64,000 nucleotides of DNA from Augochlora pura (taxonomy: Eukaryota > Arthropoda > Insecta > Hymenoptera > Halictidae), in the NCBI RefSeq assembly GCF_028453695.1, contig NC_135780.1, positions 2,294,001 through 2,358,000 of the forward strand, written 5' to 3'. The position numbers were made by a program, and so were the translations under genes. The notes under the pieces are model-generated. The model was given only the letters and a program-made list of their open reading frames with translations. It did no database searches and was not told the origin of the DNA. Of this stretch, positions 35,227 to 47,878 are shown piece by piece (within the stretch, counting starts at the first letter, position 1; each line of letters begins with the position of its first letter).

Positions 35227-38200
35227 ATGGATTCCAAAGGAGGCAATCCGTTCCTGATGGACGACTACCCGGAGCCGGAGGAGGACAACAGGATGGCCGC
35301 CCAGGCTTCGAACCCGTTCCTCCAGGACTTTGGGGACTCGGGGTCCACCGGAGCCGGGGAGAATCCGTTTTTGAATTACACCGCGGAGCCGGCGGCCTAC
35401 GAGCCGGCCATCAGCGTCGACTCGACGAACCCCTTCGCCTCGTTCGGCGTCGACACGACTGCGCCGACCGCCGGCTTCGAGCCAGAAACCACCGAAACAC
35501 CAGCAACCAACATATTCGCTAGCCAAATGAGCAACATCCTCGTGACGACCGGATCGTCCGAGAACTTGTTCGACGCCACGGAGCCCTCCAAGGAGATTTT
35601 CGGCCAACCCGTCGAGCCCCCAGCGCCGGCGCCTCAGCCGCCGGCTCCGCCGAAGAATGGCAGGAATGCGCCTTCGAGGCCACCCCCGCCGAGGCCGCAA
35701 CCGCCACCGCCCCCGGCCCCTCCCAAGCACACCAAGGACCTCATCCTGTCTGTCACCGGTGCAATGGACGCCACCTCGAACCATCTATTAGATCGGCTAC
35801 AGGTTGGTGCGACCTATATTTCGCCAGAACATTCGGTTGTTGCAAGAGCAACTTTGGCCTTTTTGGTAAACTATTGTAGAATCTTGGGGGGGGGGGGGGA
35901 GTGAGAACTGCGTACAGGAATAAAATCTATACTAAATTAAATAAGCGAAATCACTTTTACAATATCCGAATAGTTTCTGGTGAATATGGTAAGTGAATTG
36001 GTAGATCGATATTAGTTCACACGGTTGTTGTCTTAGGCAACGAGAACGCCGAGTCCGACGCTGATGCACTCTCCATCACCGACGCCGGAGCACAGTTTCG
36101 CCGACCTGCTGGACGTGGACTCGAACGTGCCGGACCTGATGCCCGACGACAACAAGATGGCCCCAATGGAAGCACCACAGAACCGGGACATCTTGGACCT
36201 GTTCGACGCGCCGAACACCGACACCACCACCACCACGATATTTTCGTCGCCCATGACCACGGGAGACGCAACAGGAGTGGTCTCCGGTGTGGCAGTGGTC
36301 ACTAGCACCGCTCAGGACAACCCGTTCGCTAACATGGACGAGCAGGAAGGGTCTCTAGCTCCGGGAGAGGACGCTTTCGGAGGGGACTACTCGGAGACAG
36401 CGTCCATCTGCAGCGAAAAGAGGCCTTCGATCGTCTCGACGACCGGGGTGGTTGGCAGCGACGTGGAAGACAAAGCTGGCATAGGATTGGACTTCTCGAC
36501 GGACTCGCCGGCAGTGCCGGAGCCACAGCCGACCATCACGGCAGCCGAGTTGTTTTCGACGGCCACCGAGCAGCTCGCGACAGCCACCGCTGAGTCTACG
36601 TTCTTCTCCGTCACCGAGACCACCACCACCACCTCCACGGCGCCGTTCGGCATGGCCGACACCACCACCTCGCCGTTCGCGACCCCTGCGCCACGGCCAT
36701 CGCCCACGCAACCCTTGTTCGCCACCGCCGAGGTCGCCGCGCCCTCGGGACCCTTCGCCTCCGATCTACTCGGCGATTTCGGCGGCCCCGATAAAGACGT
36801 CACCCCTACGAGCGTCACCAGCCCACTTCCGGCGTCAGAGTTCCCTGACAGCGAATCCTACAGACACGAGGACCAGCTGGACGCCTTCGCAGCAACCACC
36901 AAGACCATCGAGAGCATCGGCGATGCTTTCGACATCTTTGCGTCCAAGTTCGACAAGGCCGCGGAGCCGGATGCCAACGCTGATCCGTTCATGGACGCTT
37001 TTGGCGGCGGTCCGACTGCCATGGACACTTCCAGCGATGGTGAGCCATTGCAAGACACTCGACAGATGTCGTACTTCTTTTTATCACAACGCGTCCGTTT
37101 CGTGATTTTATATTTTACAAAGAGACAAATATATTTTTTTTGCTGCAGTTTGGGGCGACTCTTCGGCCACCGGCTCAGAAACAGCAATGACCGGCTTCGG
37201 AGAGCCAGCAGGGTTCGATTCGTTCCTCAGCATGACCGCGCCACCGCAGGAGACGAAGATAAAGAGGGCCGAGTCTGGGGAGTCCGATGAGGGGCCAGAC
37301 TTCAGCGTGTTTATCAAGTAAGTATCCACGGTTCCAAGGTAGAACGATTTTTAGTAGATCGTTTAAAGAATGTAATCGTTAACGGGGATCTTTCCTGTCC
37401 TTTCGCAGACCGAAACAGGGAGACGAAGCCGTCAACGTCGAAGGCGGGTCTGTCCCAGTGTTAGCTCCACCACCCAAGAGTCCCCAGAACTCTGCGTACG
37501 CCGATTCATCTCCAAGATTCAATCCCTTCGACAAGTCCGGCTTCGGCCAGGAGACTGTCATCCCCACGGAAGCTACGCCGACAGCGGAAATGACCAGAAC
37601 CGACTCCCAGGTGCGCGTAGAAAAATTTTCATTCAAGTGCAGACTTTGTTATATCATGACTAGACTGCAGATTTTATACATTTATGACAGAATTAGGTAG
37701 TTACAATTTAAAATAGTACAAACTCTTTGCACTCGAATGGTGACTCCCTGGCACCACTGAAATTATTTCATTACGTTCCAAAATATTTTTCACAGCAACA
37801 GAATTTAGGTTCAAAAAATTGCCGAGCAGTGAAACTGTTGCTGCGAGTAGCAACAATCAATTTCGTACGGATAAAAGTGCACTTTATTGCGTAGAATAGA
37901 AATACTATGAGCCAGGTAAATTATTACACATTTAAAATGGCTTCGAGTGCAAAGGGTTGAAGGAATCTTAAGACGTCGATTTATGCGTTTCAATTGATTC
38001 AAATGACGTAAAAAGCAATTAACATGAATCTTTTTCAATTGACGCAGATCATTTTTATTTTACTTACAAATCCATGGTACGTTCATCGTATCCAATGACC
38101 GAAAATCCGTCTAAATTTTCCTATCACGAAAATACGTTTTTTTTCAGGAAACTCCACCCACGCCGCTGTTCGACGAGGACGTTAGCCAGCCGTTGGAGGA

Positions 38201-41200
38201 CTTCCCGAGGGTGACGTACACCGGTGACGGCTGGGAGATGCAGCTGAGACAGCCGAACAAGAAGAAGATCACCGGACAACGGTTCTGGAAGAAGATCTTC
38301 CTGAAGCTGGTCTACCAGGGCGACAATCCTGCCCTCCAACTGTTCAACAACAAGGACGAGAAAGACCCCTTCCAAGAGCTGCCTCTGCTGCCCTGCTACT
38401 CGGTGTCCGACATCGGGGCGCAACAGTTCGATCAGTACGGTAAAATCTTCACGGTGAAGCTGCAGTACATCTTCTACAAGGAACGACCCGGGGTCAGGCC
38501 CGGCCAGGTGACGAAAGCCGAGAGACTGACCAACAAGCTCAGCCAGTTCGCCGCGTACGCTATCCAGGGTGACTATCAGGGGGTGAAGGAGTTCGGCAGC
38601 GACCTGAAGAAACTGGGACTTCCGGTGGAGCACGCGCCCCAGGCACGTTTCTTTCGTATCGATTGATCGAATTAGAAACGATCGCTGGCTAACTGGAGTA
38701 CGATCGCGTTGCAGATTTCGCAGCTGTTCAAGCTCGGCTCCCAGAACTACGAGGACCTGAAACAGTTCTCCTGCGCCATCGACGAAGCTCTGTTCAGATT
38801 GTCCGCTCACCGGGATCGGGCGCTGACTTACAAGATGGAGGAGGTGCAGATCACCGTGGTCGACGAGCTATACGTTGAACAGAGCGCCGAGGGACACGTG
38901 GACAAGCAGATCGCGCGCGTTCGACTGTTCTTCTTGGGTTTCCTTTCCGGTGAGCTTTTGGTCTCTTAACCCTTTCGCTACGGCAGTCCGTTCCGCGGGA
39001 GTTGCGCCGCTGAACGAGGCAACGCGCCGCGCAGTGCGCATGATGCGCGTCGGCAGTCTTCGATGTTCGCACTTACGTCTTTAACCCTTTTGCGCCGAGC
39101 GCCGCATATACGCGGCATCCATGACGGATATATCCGTCGTTCGGCTCTGCGAGTTTCCACGTGGATGACGAATATATCCGTCGTTCGGCTCTGCGAGTTT
39201 CCACGTGGATGACGGATATATCCGTCGTTCGGAGCGAAAGGGTTAACCCCTTGCACTATAATAACGTGTCAGACTCGTGGCGAACATTTCGCACATAATT
39301 TAATAAATATAACTGCTAGGGGTTTCTATGAAATTGAAACAAAATTTGAATCTTCTATCGTCAAAATTTAGGAATGGAAGTAAATGAAGACAATCAAGGA
39401 ATAAAAATCCTCTCGCTTCATCAAGAAAATGATTAAGAATGAAAGAATACTAATCGACGTAGTTTTGAAAGAGATCGTAGGGTTAGCGAAGATAATTAAC
39501 CCCTTGACGTACCATTTTCTTCACAATTACTGCGATTAGGAATCTTTCGATTGGTATAATTTCTTCGACGAGATGGAACATTAATGTTTATCCCGTGCCT
39601 GAATTTAGTAGAATGCTTAAATATTAATAATAAGGGATTAGAATTTTATTCTATTTTTAAAGAACAGAATAACATCTACACTTAATAATTTATTACTAGT
39701 AATATCCATCACAAGTTGGACTCGTCAAAGTACGCTAAGGGGTTAATTGTTGTATTGTTTTAATTTGTTTATATCTTAACACATTACCATCCTTGCGACT
39801 AAAAGTAGTCAGAAAATTAATAGTGAAAGCTTCAATTCTATTTTCGAAATAACAACCCCTCCACTGCAGTATTATCGACCACGATCACATTGTGGAACTT
39901 CGTATAATTTTATTATCTGAAATATCAGTTTATGAAACCTAGAATCGAATTACTATTCCAGGGATGCCAGACGTCGAGTTGGGAATTAACGACATGTGGA
40001 GGCAGGGGAAGGAAGTCGTAGGACGGCACGACATCATTCCGGTCGTGACGGAAGAATGGATTCGATTGGAGAACGTGGAGTTCCACGCGTGCGTTCAGCA
40101 GGACGAGTACGAAAGATCCAGGATTATAAAGTACGTCCGTCGACCCACCTAGAAACATTATTTGCCAACAGCTTCTAACTCCGGACGTCAGATTCCGTGG
40201 AAAGTTCTGCGTCTTCCTCGTCATTTTGTCGATTAATCCAGCTTTCGCTGCGAAAAGACGGTCGAACCTTCCGCGGATCCTGACATCATCGATTCGCCGA
40301 CTGCGATTAACCATGACTAACACGTTCAAAGGTTCAAGCCACCCGATGCATGCTATATCGAACTCATGCGATTCCGGGTGCGGCCGCCTAAGAACAGAGA
40401 GCTTCCCCTGCAGCTTAAAGCCGTAATGTGCGTAACCGGTAACAAGGTAATGGTCGAACCTTAGTCAACGTTTCCCGAACTAACGAATACGATGCAGTAA
40501 ATTCTCCCACATCGTCCCTTTTAAAAGTCTGCTCGCATTATTCCTGTGCTATTCCCAGGCTTATGCGCGTTCTCCTATGCTTATACTAAGGTTCGTCGAA
40601 GAATTCTCTCGCGATGACGAAATGACAACTCGTAATACGATAACATAACTTATTTAATTTTAACCCTTTGCACTCGAATGGTGACTCTGAGGCACCACTA
40701 AAATTATTCTATTACGTTCCAAAATAATTTTTATAACAATAAGGTTCAGATTTGAAAAATTGTTGAGTAGTAAAACTGTTGCTATGAGTCGCAAAAAACA
40801 ATTTCGTGCGCATAAAAGTGCACTTTATTGCATAGAATAGGAATACTATGAGTCAGGAATATTATTTCATATTTACAGTTAAAATGGCTTCGAGTGCAAA
40901 GGGTTAACATTTTATACATGATAGATTTTCGACAGGTATATTTGCTAATTGAATAAATATTGTCTAAAGTATATCGTGTTCGATCTTATCTTAATTGGAA
41001 GACTCTGATTTATGTGTTAACCCATTGCACTATCGCTCCTTTCATGCTGTCACGATTAACACGTATTCGTACTTAATAATTTTCCTAACAGGACCAGACA
41101 ATTTTTGTCTCCTGTAGTGTCTTTATTTACCTTCGTTTCTATACTTCGATAACAGAAGAATTTATTTTTACATCGATGTAGAAGAAATAAATAATATTCA

Positions 41201-42186
41201 AGCTTAGTAGAGCTTACGAGTCTGACTCGTTAGTGCAGTGCAAGGGGTTAATTAAACTAGAAATGAAACAGTTAAGGCATGGTTTTTATCCGAGCATTAT
41301 TGTGTATTTGTATTAATTTGCATTAATATATACGTTGGACACACACGCGAGACATCGGCAACTGCATACAAAGACGAGTCGCGAGGCTCCAAGAATCGTA
41401 TCTAGTCGTCCCAAATTGTCCAATTTTCGACTCCAATCTGAGGGACTATTTGAGAGAATTTTCTGTAGACAGTAGCGCTTCGTTAACCCTATCTGCAATT
41501 TCAACGAGGTTCACATTAATCTTTATCCTAGGTGGAGCTGAGAGCGGACATCCTGGTGCCAGGATTCGCTTCGAGGAAGCTCGGCCAGGTGCCCTGCGAG
41601 GACGTGATGGTCCGATTCCCCATTCCCGAATGTTGGATCTACCTGTTCAGGGTGGAGAAGCACTTCAGGTACGGCTCGGTGAAGTCTGCCCATAGGAGAA
41701 CCGGAAAGATCAAAGGTATAGAACGATTCCTCGGCGCGGTGGACACCTTGGATCCGCAGCTGATGGAGGTGACCTCGGGCCAGGCGAAGTACGAGCACCA
41801 GCATCGCGCCATCGTCTGGAGGATGCCCAGGCTGCCGAAAGAGGGGCAAGGTAATTATCGTCGGTTGCGATCGTTCCGTCGAACGATCCGCGGTTCAGTT
41901 TCTAACGAGTTCGGCAATTTTCAGGAGCGTACACGACGCATCAGCTGGTCTGTCGCATGGCTCTCACTTCTTACGACCAGATACCGGAGAATCTCGCCGA
42001 ATACTGCTACGTGGAGTTCACTATGCCGGCCACGCAGGTGTCCCATACGACGGCGAGGAGCGTCAGCTTTCAGAATAGCGACAGCGACGCTCCGCCTGAG
42101 AAGTACGTCAGGAATCTGTCGCGACATGAATACAGGTGAGAAACCAAGAATATCTCGGCTCGGAGGACCTTGAAATAATGAACATG

Positions 42187-42238
<52 letters not shown>

Positions 42239-43060
42239 TATTGGATAAAAGATAATAACAATTTCTGGAATTAACACGTTGAATGCCACGGGGGTCACCG
42301 GTGACCGGCACTGAACTTGGCAGTGACGCCATGGGGGCCACCGGTGACCGGCGCGCTCAGATTGATGAAAATATATATAATTTGAACAAATGACAATACT
42401 TATAATTTTTTTATTATTATCATCGTTGATATAGTGGTGTGAGGAAATGAATGCCTTATAAAACATCTGAAAATAGTTTTATTTATACATGAAATATAGT
42501 TTTATTATGTGCGTACGTTCCGATGTGTCATAATAGAAAATTCATCGTGGCGCCACGGACAATTCCTGTAAAATGGGCGTGGCATTCAACGTGTTAATGA
42601 TAGCGGATGATAGATAATAATAATTTCTGGAATTAATGATAGTGGATGATAGATAATAACAATTTCTGGAATTAATGATAATGGATGATAGATAATAACA
42701 ATTTCTGGAATTAATGATAGTGGATGATAGATAATAATAATTTCTGGAATTTGACGATCCGTTTGCAAATGTTCTGGAAATCCTCGAACCCTTTCGTCGA
42801 CCACACTTTCCACAGCGTGGAGTGTTTCAATTTTCTTTACCCGCGCAGTATCCTGGATTTCGCAGTATTCCAACAATTTCGCAGATTCTAACGATCGCCT
42901 ACGATGTTCCAGGGTCGAGATCGAGCACACGCAGGGCGAAGGGCCGGGCGCGTACGTGTCGGCGACGATCGCGAAGAAGATCCCGGAGACAACGCCGGAA
43001 GCGCCGAGCGAGGTGCCAGACGCGCATCCGGACACCGACTTCGATTCCGACTCCGAGTAA
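35227..43060 (+). CDS. stnB: Stoned B (stonin), second cistron
   Basis: Endocytic adaptor that binds synaptotagmin and helps retrieve it during synaptic vesicle recycling. Exons: 35227-35802, 36037-37039, 37149-37317, 37409-37610, 38148-38642, 38715-38949, 39962-40130, 40332-40446, 41532-41850, 41925-42135, 42913-43060. Phases match at all ten junctions and total 3642 nt, 1213 residues plus TAA, close to the fly protein. The N-terminal half is Pro/Thr-rich and low complexity, with six NPF motifs (NPFLMDD, NPFLQDF, NPFLNY, NPFASF, NPFANM, NPFDKSG) for EH-domain partners such as Eps15 and Dap160. The stonin-homology domain starts near GWEMQLRQPNKKKITGQRFW, and the mu-homology domain includes MPDVELGIND, HDIIPVVTEEWI, VELRADILVP, IPFPECWIY-like IPECWIYLFRVEK and AIVWRMPRLP. 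The C-terminus is acidic (DTDFDSDSE). One intron (38643-38714) appears to use a GC donor. Introns carry many TTAA elements. Confidence 0.95.
35886..35899. repeat. Poly-G tract in stoned B intron 1
   Basis: An uninterrupted run of about 14 G within the 234-bp intron between stoned B exons 1 and 2. Such tracts are prone to length error and can form G-quadruplex-like structure. Confidence 0.85.
37719..37957. mobile_element. TTAA element, family A, in stoned B intron (degraded ends)
   Basis: Termini CTCTTTGCACTCGAATGG and CGAGTGCAAAGGG; the flanking TTAA is decayed (ACAA-like left, TTGA right). The left subterminal inverted motif TGGTGACTCCCTGGCACCA is shared with the copy at 40660. Sits in the intron 37611-38147. 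Confidence 0.8.
38643..38714 (+). other. Noncanonical GC-AG intron of stoned B
   Basis: The exon ends HAPQ (CAG at 38640-38642) and the next begins ISQLFKLG at 38715. The 72-nt intron begins GCACGT and ends TTGCAG. The nearest GT donor, five bases into the intron, would leave a phase that does not match the phase-0 acceptor, so a GC donor is the consistent reading. A sequencing error in one base is the alternative. Confidence 0.7.
38966..39080. mobile_element. TTAA element fragment in stoned B intron
   Basis: Begins TTAACCCTTTCGCTACGGCAG, close to the left end of the element at 58005. No matching right terminus is seen before the next TTAA at 39081, so it is a fragment. Confidence 0.5.
39081..39246. 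mobile_element. TTAA element with three phased palindromes, in stoned B intron
   Basis: TTAA 39081-39084 and 39243-39246; termini CCCTTTTGCGCCGAGCG and CG..CGGAGCGAAAGGG. The palindrome GACGGATATATCCGTC occurs at 39123, 39167 (one change) and 39211, exactly 44 bp apart, as part of 44-bp tandem units. The last lies 16 bp from the TTAA. The right TTAA is shared with the next element, so one inserted at the edge of the other. Confidence 0.85.
39243..39470. mobile_element. TTAA element, family B, right end lost
   Basis: Starts TTAACCCCTTGCACTATAA and shares the internal GTCAGACTCG word with the copy at 19003. No inverse terminus is seen before 39496, so the right boundary is approximate. Confidence 0.65.
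39496..39746. mobile_element. TTAA element (CCCCTTGACGTACC ends) in stoned B intron
   Basis: TTAA 39496-39499 and 39743-39746 with termini CCCCTTGACGTAC and GTACGCTAAGGGG. AT-rich interior, no frame. Confidence 0.8.
40660..40907. mobile_element. TTAA element, family A, in stoned B intron
   Basis: TTAA at 40660-40663 and 40904-40907; termini CCCTTTGCACTCGA and CGAGTGCAAAGGG. Very similar along its length to the degraded copy at 37719, with the same left inverted motif TGGTGACTCTGAGGCACCA. Confidence 0.92.
41017..41251. mobile_element. TTAA element, family B, in stoned B intron
   Basis: TTAA 41017-41020 and 41248-41251; termini CCCATTGCACTA and (G)TGCAAGGGG. It contains AGTCTGACTCG near the right end, the inverse of the word in the 19003 and 39243 copies, so it is in the opposite orientation. 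Confidence 0.8.
42185..42236. repeat. (AAT)n microsatellite in stoned B intron
   Basis: About 16 uninterrupted AAT units between the donor at 42135 and the minisatellite that follows. Confidence 0.95.
42237..42753. repeat. 39-bp minisatellite, split by a TTAA element
   Basis: Four units of 39 bp begin at 42599, 42638, 42677 and 42716, each with GGATGATAGATAATAA and TTTCTGGAA. A diverged unit lies at 42237-42270. The array is interrupted by the element at 42271-42597 exactly at the TTAA that every unit carries (TCTGGAATTAATGATAG). Confidence 0.9.
42271..42597. mobile_element. TTAA element, family C, inserted in minisatellite
   Basis: TTAA 42271-42274 and 42594-42597; termini CACGTTGAATGCCACG and CGTGGCATTCAACGTG. 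The palindrome GGTCACCGGTGACC at 42293 and GGCCACCGGTGACC at 42336 are 43 bp apart, the first 18 bp from the TTAA. Same terminal family as 29681 but with different palindromes. Confidence 0.93.
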
Positions 43061-45479
43061 ACGAATCCCGCCAGGTAACATAATAGTCCAGGTGTTTCGC
43101 GGCGCCTGCGCGCAGTTAATTCGCTGTTGAAAGATGGGACGAACAATAGAGAAAACAATGCCTGTGACTGGACGCGCGGCGAGCGATCGCTACGGCGAAC
43201 GGGACGAATTCGAGGTTTCCTAAGACGAGTGAAAAAATGATCGAGCATCGAGCGCGCGTCAGTATTATCCGATTATATGTATATCGCGTTCGTTTGCTCG
43301 CCCGGTTATCGCCGGGAAAACGGGTTCTCGCCGCGCGTCTTTCCGATCAAGCCGTGTTCCTACTCGATCGAAGAAAAGAAAAGCCCGTCTCGATGGTCCG
43401 TGATCGGTCCGAGCTGAGTCTGTAGTATAAGAATCGTTGTAACGTTTATCGAACGACAATATTACACCTGCTCAACGTAAGAAACCGTGCGCCGCCGCGC
43501 GGGATATTCCCGATTGGTCGTATATCCGTCGATCCAGCTTAACGGGAATTCGCGAGTTCGATTGGGACAGGCTCCGGCTCGACAATGAAATCCACAACGA
43601 ATTACCTTTCCGTTTCAAATTCCGTTCGATTCATCCTTAGCGCGAACGTATTTAGCGCTGTATACGAGCAATTTGGTGTCCAGTCGAGATCTCTGCTTGT
43701 TCAACGCTTCGACTGCCACGACAACGACGGTATATACGTAAAATTAAAGTATTTTACTTAATCGAGATTAAATTGAAAAATAAAATTATATTACATCGAT
43801 TAGTTTTCCAATTACGTTTTATAGATTCCAATACTGTATTGTACTGTATTATATTATATTAATATTAGCTTTTAGTTATATATTGTAAAAAATGGGTTTT
43901 CACTCTATATATAAGTAAATAAATTATTGAATTAATTAACTAATTAAATTAAATTAATATAGAGAGATATAATAGATTAACGTAGCAGTTAATTAAGAAA
44001 TCTGAACAAATAATTCCGTCGTACAGGTGACGTGGCAGTTAAAGTGTTAATTAGTAGTATTATTATTATCGTTATTAATATTATTATTATTATTATTATT
44101 ATAAAGCAAGGGAAATGGGCCAATCGCGGCGATTTCACGCGCGGCGGTGTGCTCGTGATCATTATACCGAACGGGGGCGCGCCCTTAATCGTACAGTAAA
44201 TTAATAAAGTCGATCAGCAGACGGCGCTATGAGAAATTTGTCAAAGAGAATCCGCTCGTTGGCTCTTCCGTCTAGAGCGATGTGGGAACCCGGCTGAACC
44301 TCTTAGCCGTTAACGAAACAATGTACGTACGAAACAAGTAATTTCTAAGGGAGGACAATACCGAATTTTACGTTCAGTTTAGCTTGCTAAGTAGTCAAAC
44401 ACGGACTCGCGGCGAAAAACGCTTTGCCACGCTGTTCGTCAAAGAGCGAATCGATAGCCAGTGGCTGCTGCCGGCCACCTGTTAACTAGTTCATCAGGAG
44501 TTTCTTTCTATTTTTCTCGGTTCTTTCGTCTTCGGATAGAACGCGTTGCTCCCAGCCGAACGGGGCGGCCACACGGGGTCACCCACACAGGGAACACACT
44601 GATCTACATACGCGAAAACACGTTCGCACAGACACAACACAATCACGCCCCCTCCAAAAGTATTAAGACACTTGCAGAAGATTGAATGAAACTGAAAAAC
44701 CGGGGAAGAAATTGCTGCAATTTCTTCGATTGATTTCGAAGCTGGTTGTACGAAACTGTAACAAATATATACGCGCGTACAGTTTTTCCATTCTAATACA
44801 AATAATGTTGATCTTGTAAGGAAGGATTCATCGATATATCCACCGCGTTTTGTTATCACTTCTCGAACCCAATTGCATAAGTGACCAACCCAGTTTTAAC
44901 TTAACGCGTACTTACCATAACATTTAATGTCAAACATAAAACATTAACCTCGGCGAATAAGAAATTACAATTTATACTAAGTACATGGCCTAATACTTCT
45001 GGAGGGTGTTGCGTGAACACACGCGCACGCGCACGTACACACGAACACAAAAACACGTCGATCAGAGGACAATAGTTGTTAATTAAGCGTAAATGATTGC
45101 AATTCGAAGGATCGTATAGCATATCTTATTCGTTTGAGCTTGAAGATGATATATATATATATCGAATGTTATCCAGTCGTAGAGCGTAGTTTATCGAGAT
45201 TAACCGTTGTCGGTCATTAGACAATTAAGGAGAACGTAGTCTATAATTTCGCGCGAGCGAGACAGGATCCGTGCGAGCGCGAGTATCTGAGGTTATGTCG
45301 TGGTGTGTAGCGTCGCGGGCGTTTCGTTGCTAACGATGAAAAACAGTTTCGAACGTCTCGCAAATATATTTGAATAATTAGGACACGTAAATTTATGTTC
45401 TAATCGCCGCGAGGTTCACTGATCCCCGGCCGCGAACAGTGCGTGTGCGCGCGCGTCTGTGTGTGAGTGAGAGAGAGAT

Positions 45480-45513
<34 letters not shown>

Positions 45514-45542
45514 TGAGTAAAAGATTATGTGTGTGTATGTGC

Positions 45543-45584
<42 letters not shown>

Positions 45585-47878
45585 GAAAGAGAAAGAAAGA
45601 AAGAGAACGATGCACACATATATCCATTAGGGTAAGGAGGAGGTCGATCGAATAAATTAGTGTTTAATCAGAGAACGAAGACCTAGACACGTAAGTTTCC
45701 TTTCGAGTTTTTTGGGCGTTTTACGTTCAACGTTTTTTCTCATCCTGCAAATGAGAAACGGAAGAGTCCACTCTAGTCCTTGGCTTATAAGTATACCGAT
45801 CGCGGCGACTCGTCAGACGCCCTTTGATGCGCCGGTCCCGCGGTCCCTTCGCAGTTATAACGAGTACGTCATGAACACCGTAAATGTAGTTTAATCGACC
45901 GGTCGCGTCGATTGTAGATTGTCGCTCTGATCCGTGTCAGCGCGAAACGATGCATCGAATCGTGGTTCGCCAGCGTCGTTGTGTCCTCCGGTGGCTCCGG
46001 CAAGGTGGCGGCTGCTTGTCGCGCCGGGTGGCTCCGTTCTCGGAGCGCGTTTGCCAAAGCGGAAAACGGTTCCCTCGTAATTTTGCGGTAACGCCGAGCG
46101 ACGCAGCAATTACCGAATCGATGAAAGTCATTCGGTTTTATTGCTCGCGCGATGAAATAAATGATCGTTTTAGATAAGGGAGGACTATTACGAATGGGAC
46201 GCTTTTAAATTTATTTTGTCCCACGTTTTGGAATAAATAAAAAATCAGTCGATAGTGGTTGTACTTCGTACAATGATACCAGGTAAAGGATAAAATAATA
46301 CTTTTAAGCATAACAAACGTTAATTGTCTGTCATAGTTACGTATTAACTAGCAGCGGTTTAAATTATGGCGAAAATGGGTAACAGAAATATAAAATTGCG
46401 AAGACATAAGGAAAATTTCACAATATAATATATCAATTCTCTGTCATTTCGCTTCTGCTTCATACAATCGTCTTGTTAAATTTTTATTTTGCATGAAGAT
46501 CCACCAGTCTAGTGAATAGATATAATATAGTTACAAAACGATTACAATTTTATTATAAAGTGACACCTAATTTTTGAGATAATGGTAATATCCTGTTTAA
46601 CACGTGCCCCATTCTTGACACCTCCCTGTGTCTGCTATTTAAAAACAAAAATGTCGAGTCTCCTAAGCTGCGTCGCGATTAGGGTAATAGCCTGTTAGGG
46701 GAGATTACGAGGGAACGGTTCGGGACTTACGGTCGCCTGCAATAGCGGAGTCATCGGACGGACTGTAGGGAGAATTGGATTCCGTTCTTTGAGAAGCAGC
46801 GCCAAAGCTTTTCCGTCCGCGTCGTGGCGGTCTGTTTGCGTTCGATACATTAAACGGATCCCGAGGGTGCGCGCCTATCCAGGTGATCCCGCCGCTCGGG
46901 AGAAAACGTTTCCAGCTCGTGATCTCACCTAAGCGTAATATCGCACCGCGCCGTGCGATAGATCCGGAACGGCGTTTGTGTATCTACAGGGAAGAGAGAA
47001 ATCCGAATAATCACAACATGCTGCGTAGATAGATAAATATCCGTAGGAATGGTACTCGAACTAGCGATCCATCGATCTACGTTTCGTATACTGGCATGCC
47101 TACCGATCGTGTATACTCGTATATCGTATGCGCGCGAGTTTACCGTGTATGTTCGTGAGATGGAGCGAATGAGAGAATGAGGAGGTCCAGTCAACGCCGG
47201 GAGGTTTGCGGTCCGTGATTTTAGCACGACCTGTACATCGATCGTGATTCCTATCTGCTTCGCAAGTTTTTCGTCGCAATCGGACGATGATAATCAAACA
47301 GCGGATCGTTCTAGTTGCAAAACTAGAGCTAAATGAAAATACATTTCTTCTTTTAATAATTTTGATTGATAATTAATTAATAATTTTGATCGATCGCAAA
47401 TGCTGTAACAATGTTTTTACAGTAAGTTATTACTGCAGCATGTGCATCAAATCTGCTGTTTAATAATAATTCAATTTGAAATCAACGAGCCTCCTGGAGA
47501 TCGATCCGATCGAATCTCCGCAAACGCCTAAAGTCTGCATTCCTAACTCGTTCACTTTTGCATCTTCCAACGTAGTTTAATTTCCGCGACGACTCGTCAG
47601 CGTCGACGCTCTTGGACCCGCGATCAGTCAAATCGGGCTTCGCTTGTTCCGCTAAAATAGTTCCGACGCGTCGTTCTAAATAAAATCCAAAGAAAGGTAA
47701 CGAAACTGCAAAGAAGATGTCCTACTGCTCGAGGGTCGAAACAATATTCGTTGAAGCGTGTCTAGAGCTAGAATATTTATTGATGGGTGTCTAAAAGATT
47801 TATCGATGCAGCGTGTGTTCCATTTAGACTGCCGTCATTTTAGCCAAACGTATGCAAGCGCGAGTATATCGAAGTTAT
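43061..47878. other. Stoned 3' flank and gene-poor DNA
   Basis: The first AATAAA after the stoned B stop is at 43779-43784, a plausible polyadenylation signal. Beyond it I recognise no exon. Contains (ATT)n at about 44080-44101 and GA-rich repeats at 45465-45610. Open frames here lack recognisable domains. Confidence 0.4.
45465..45610. repeat. GA/GT-rich microsatellite block
   Basis: Two long GAGAGA runs separated by a GTGTGTATGTGCGTG segment. Confidence 0.92.

Noticed and set aside
42070..42466. Minus-strand frames rich in Tyr or Ile
   Set aside because: They are produced by translating the (AAT)n repeat in a stoned B intron.
45400..45627. Ser/Leu-rich minus-strand frames
   Set aside because: Translation of GA microsatellites, not genes.
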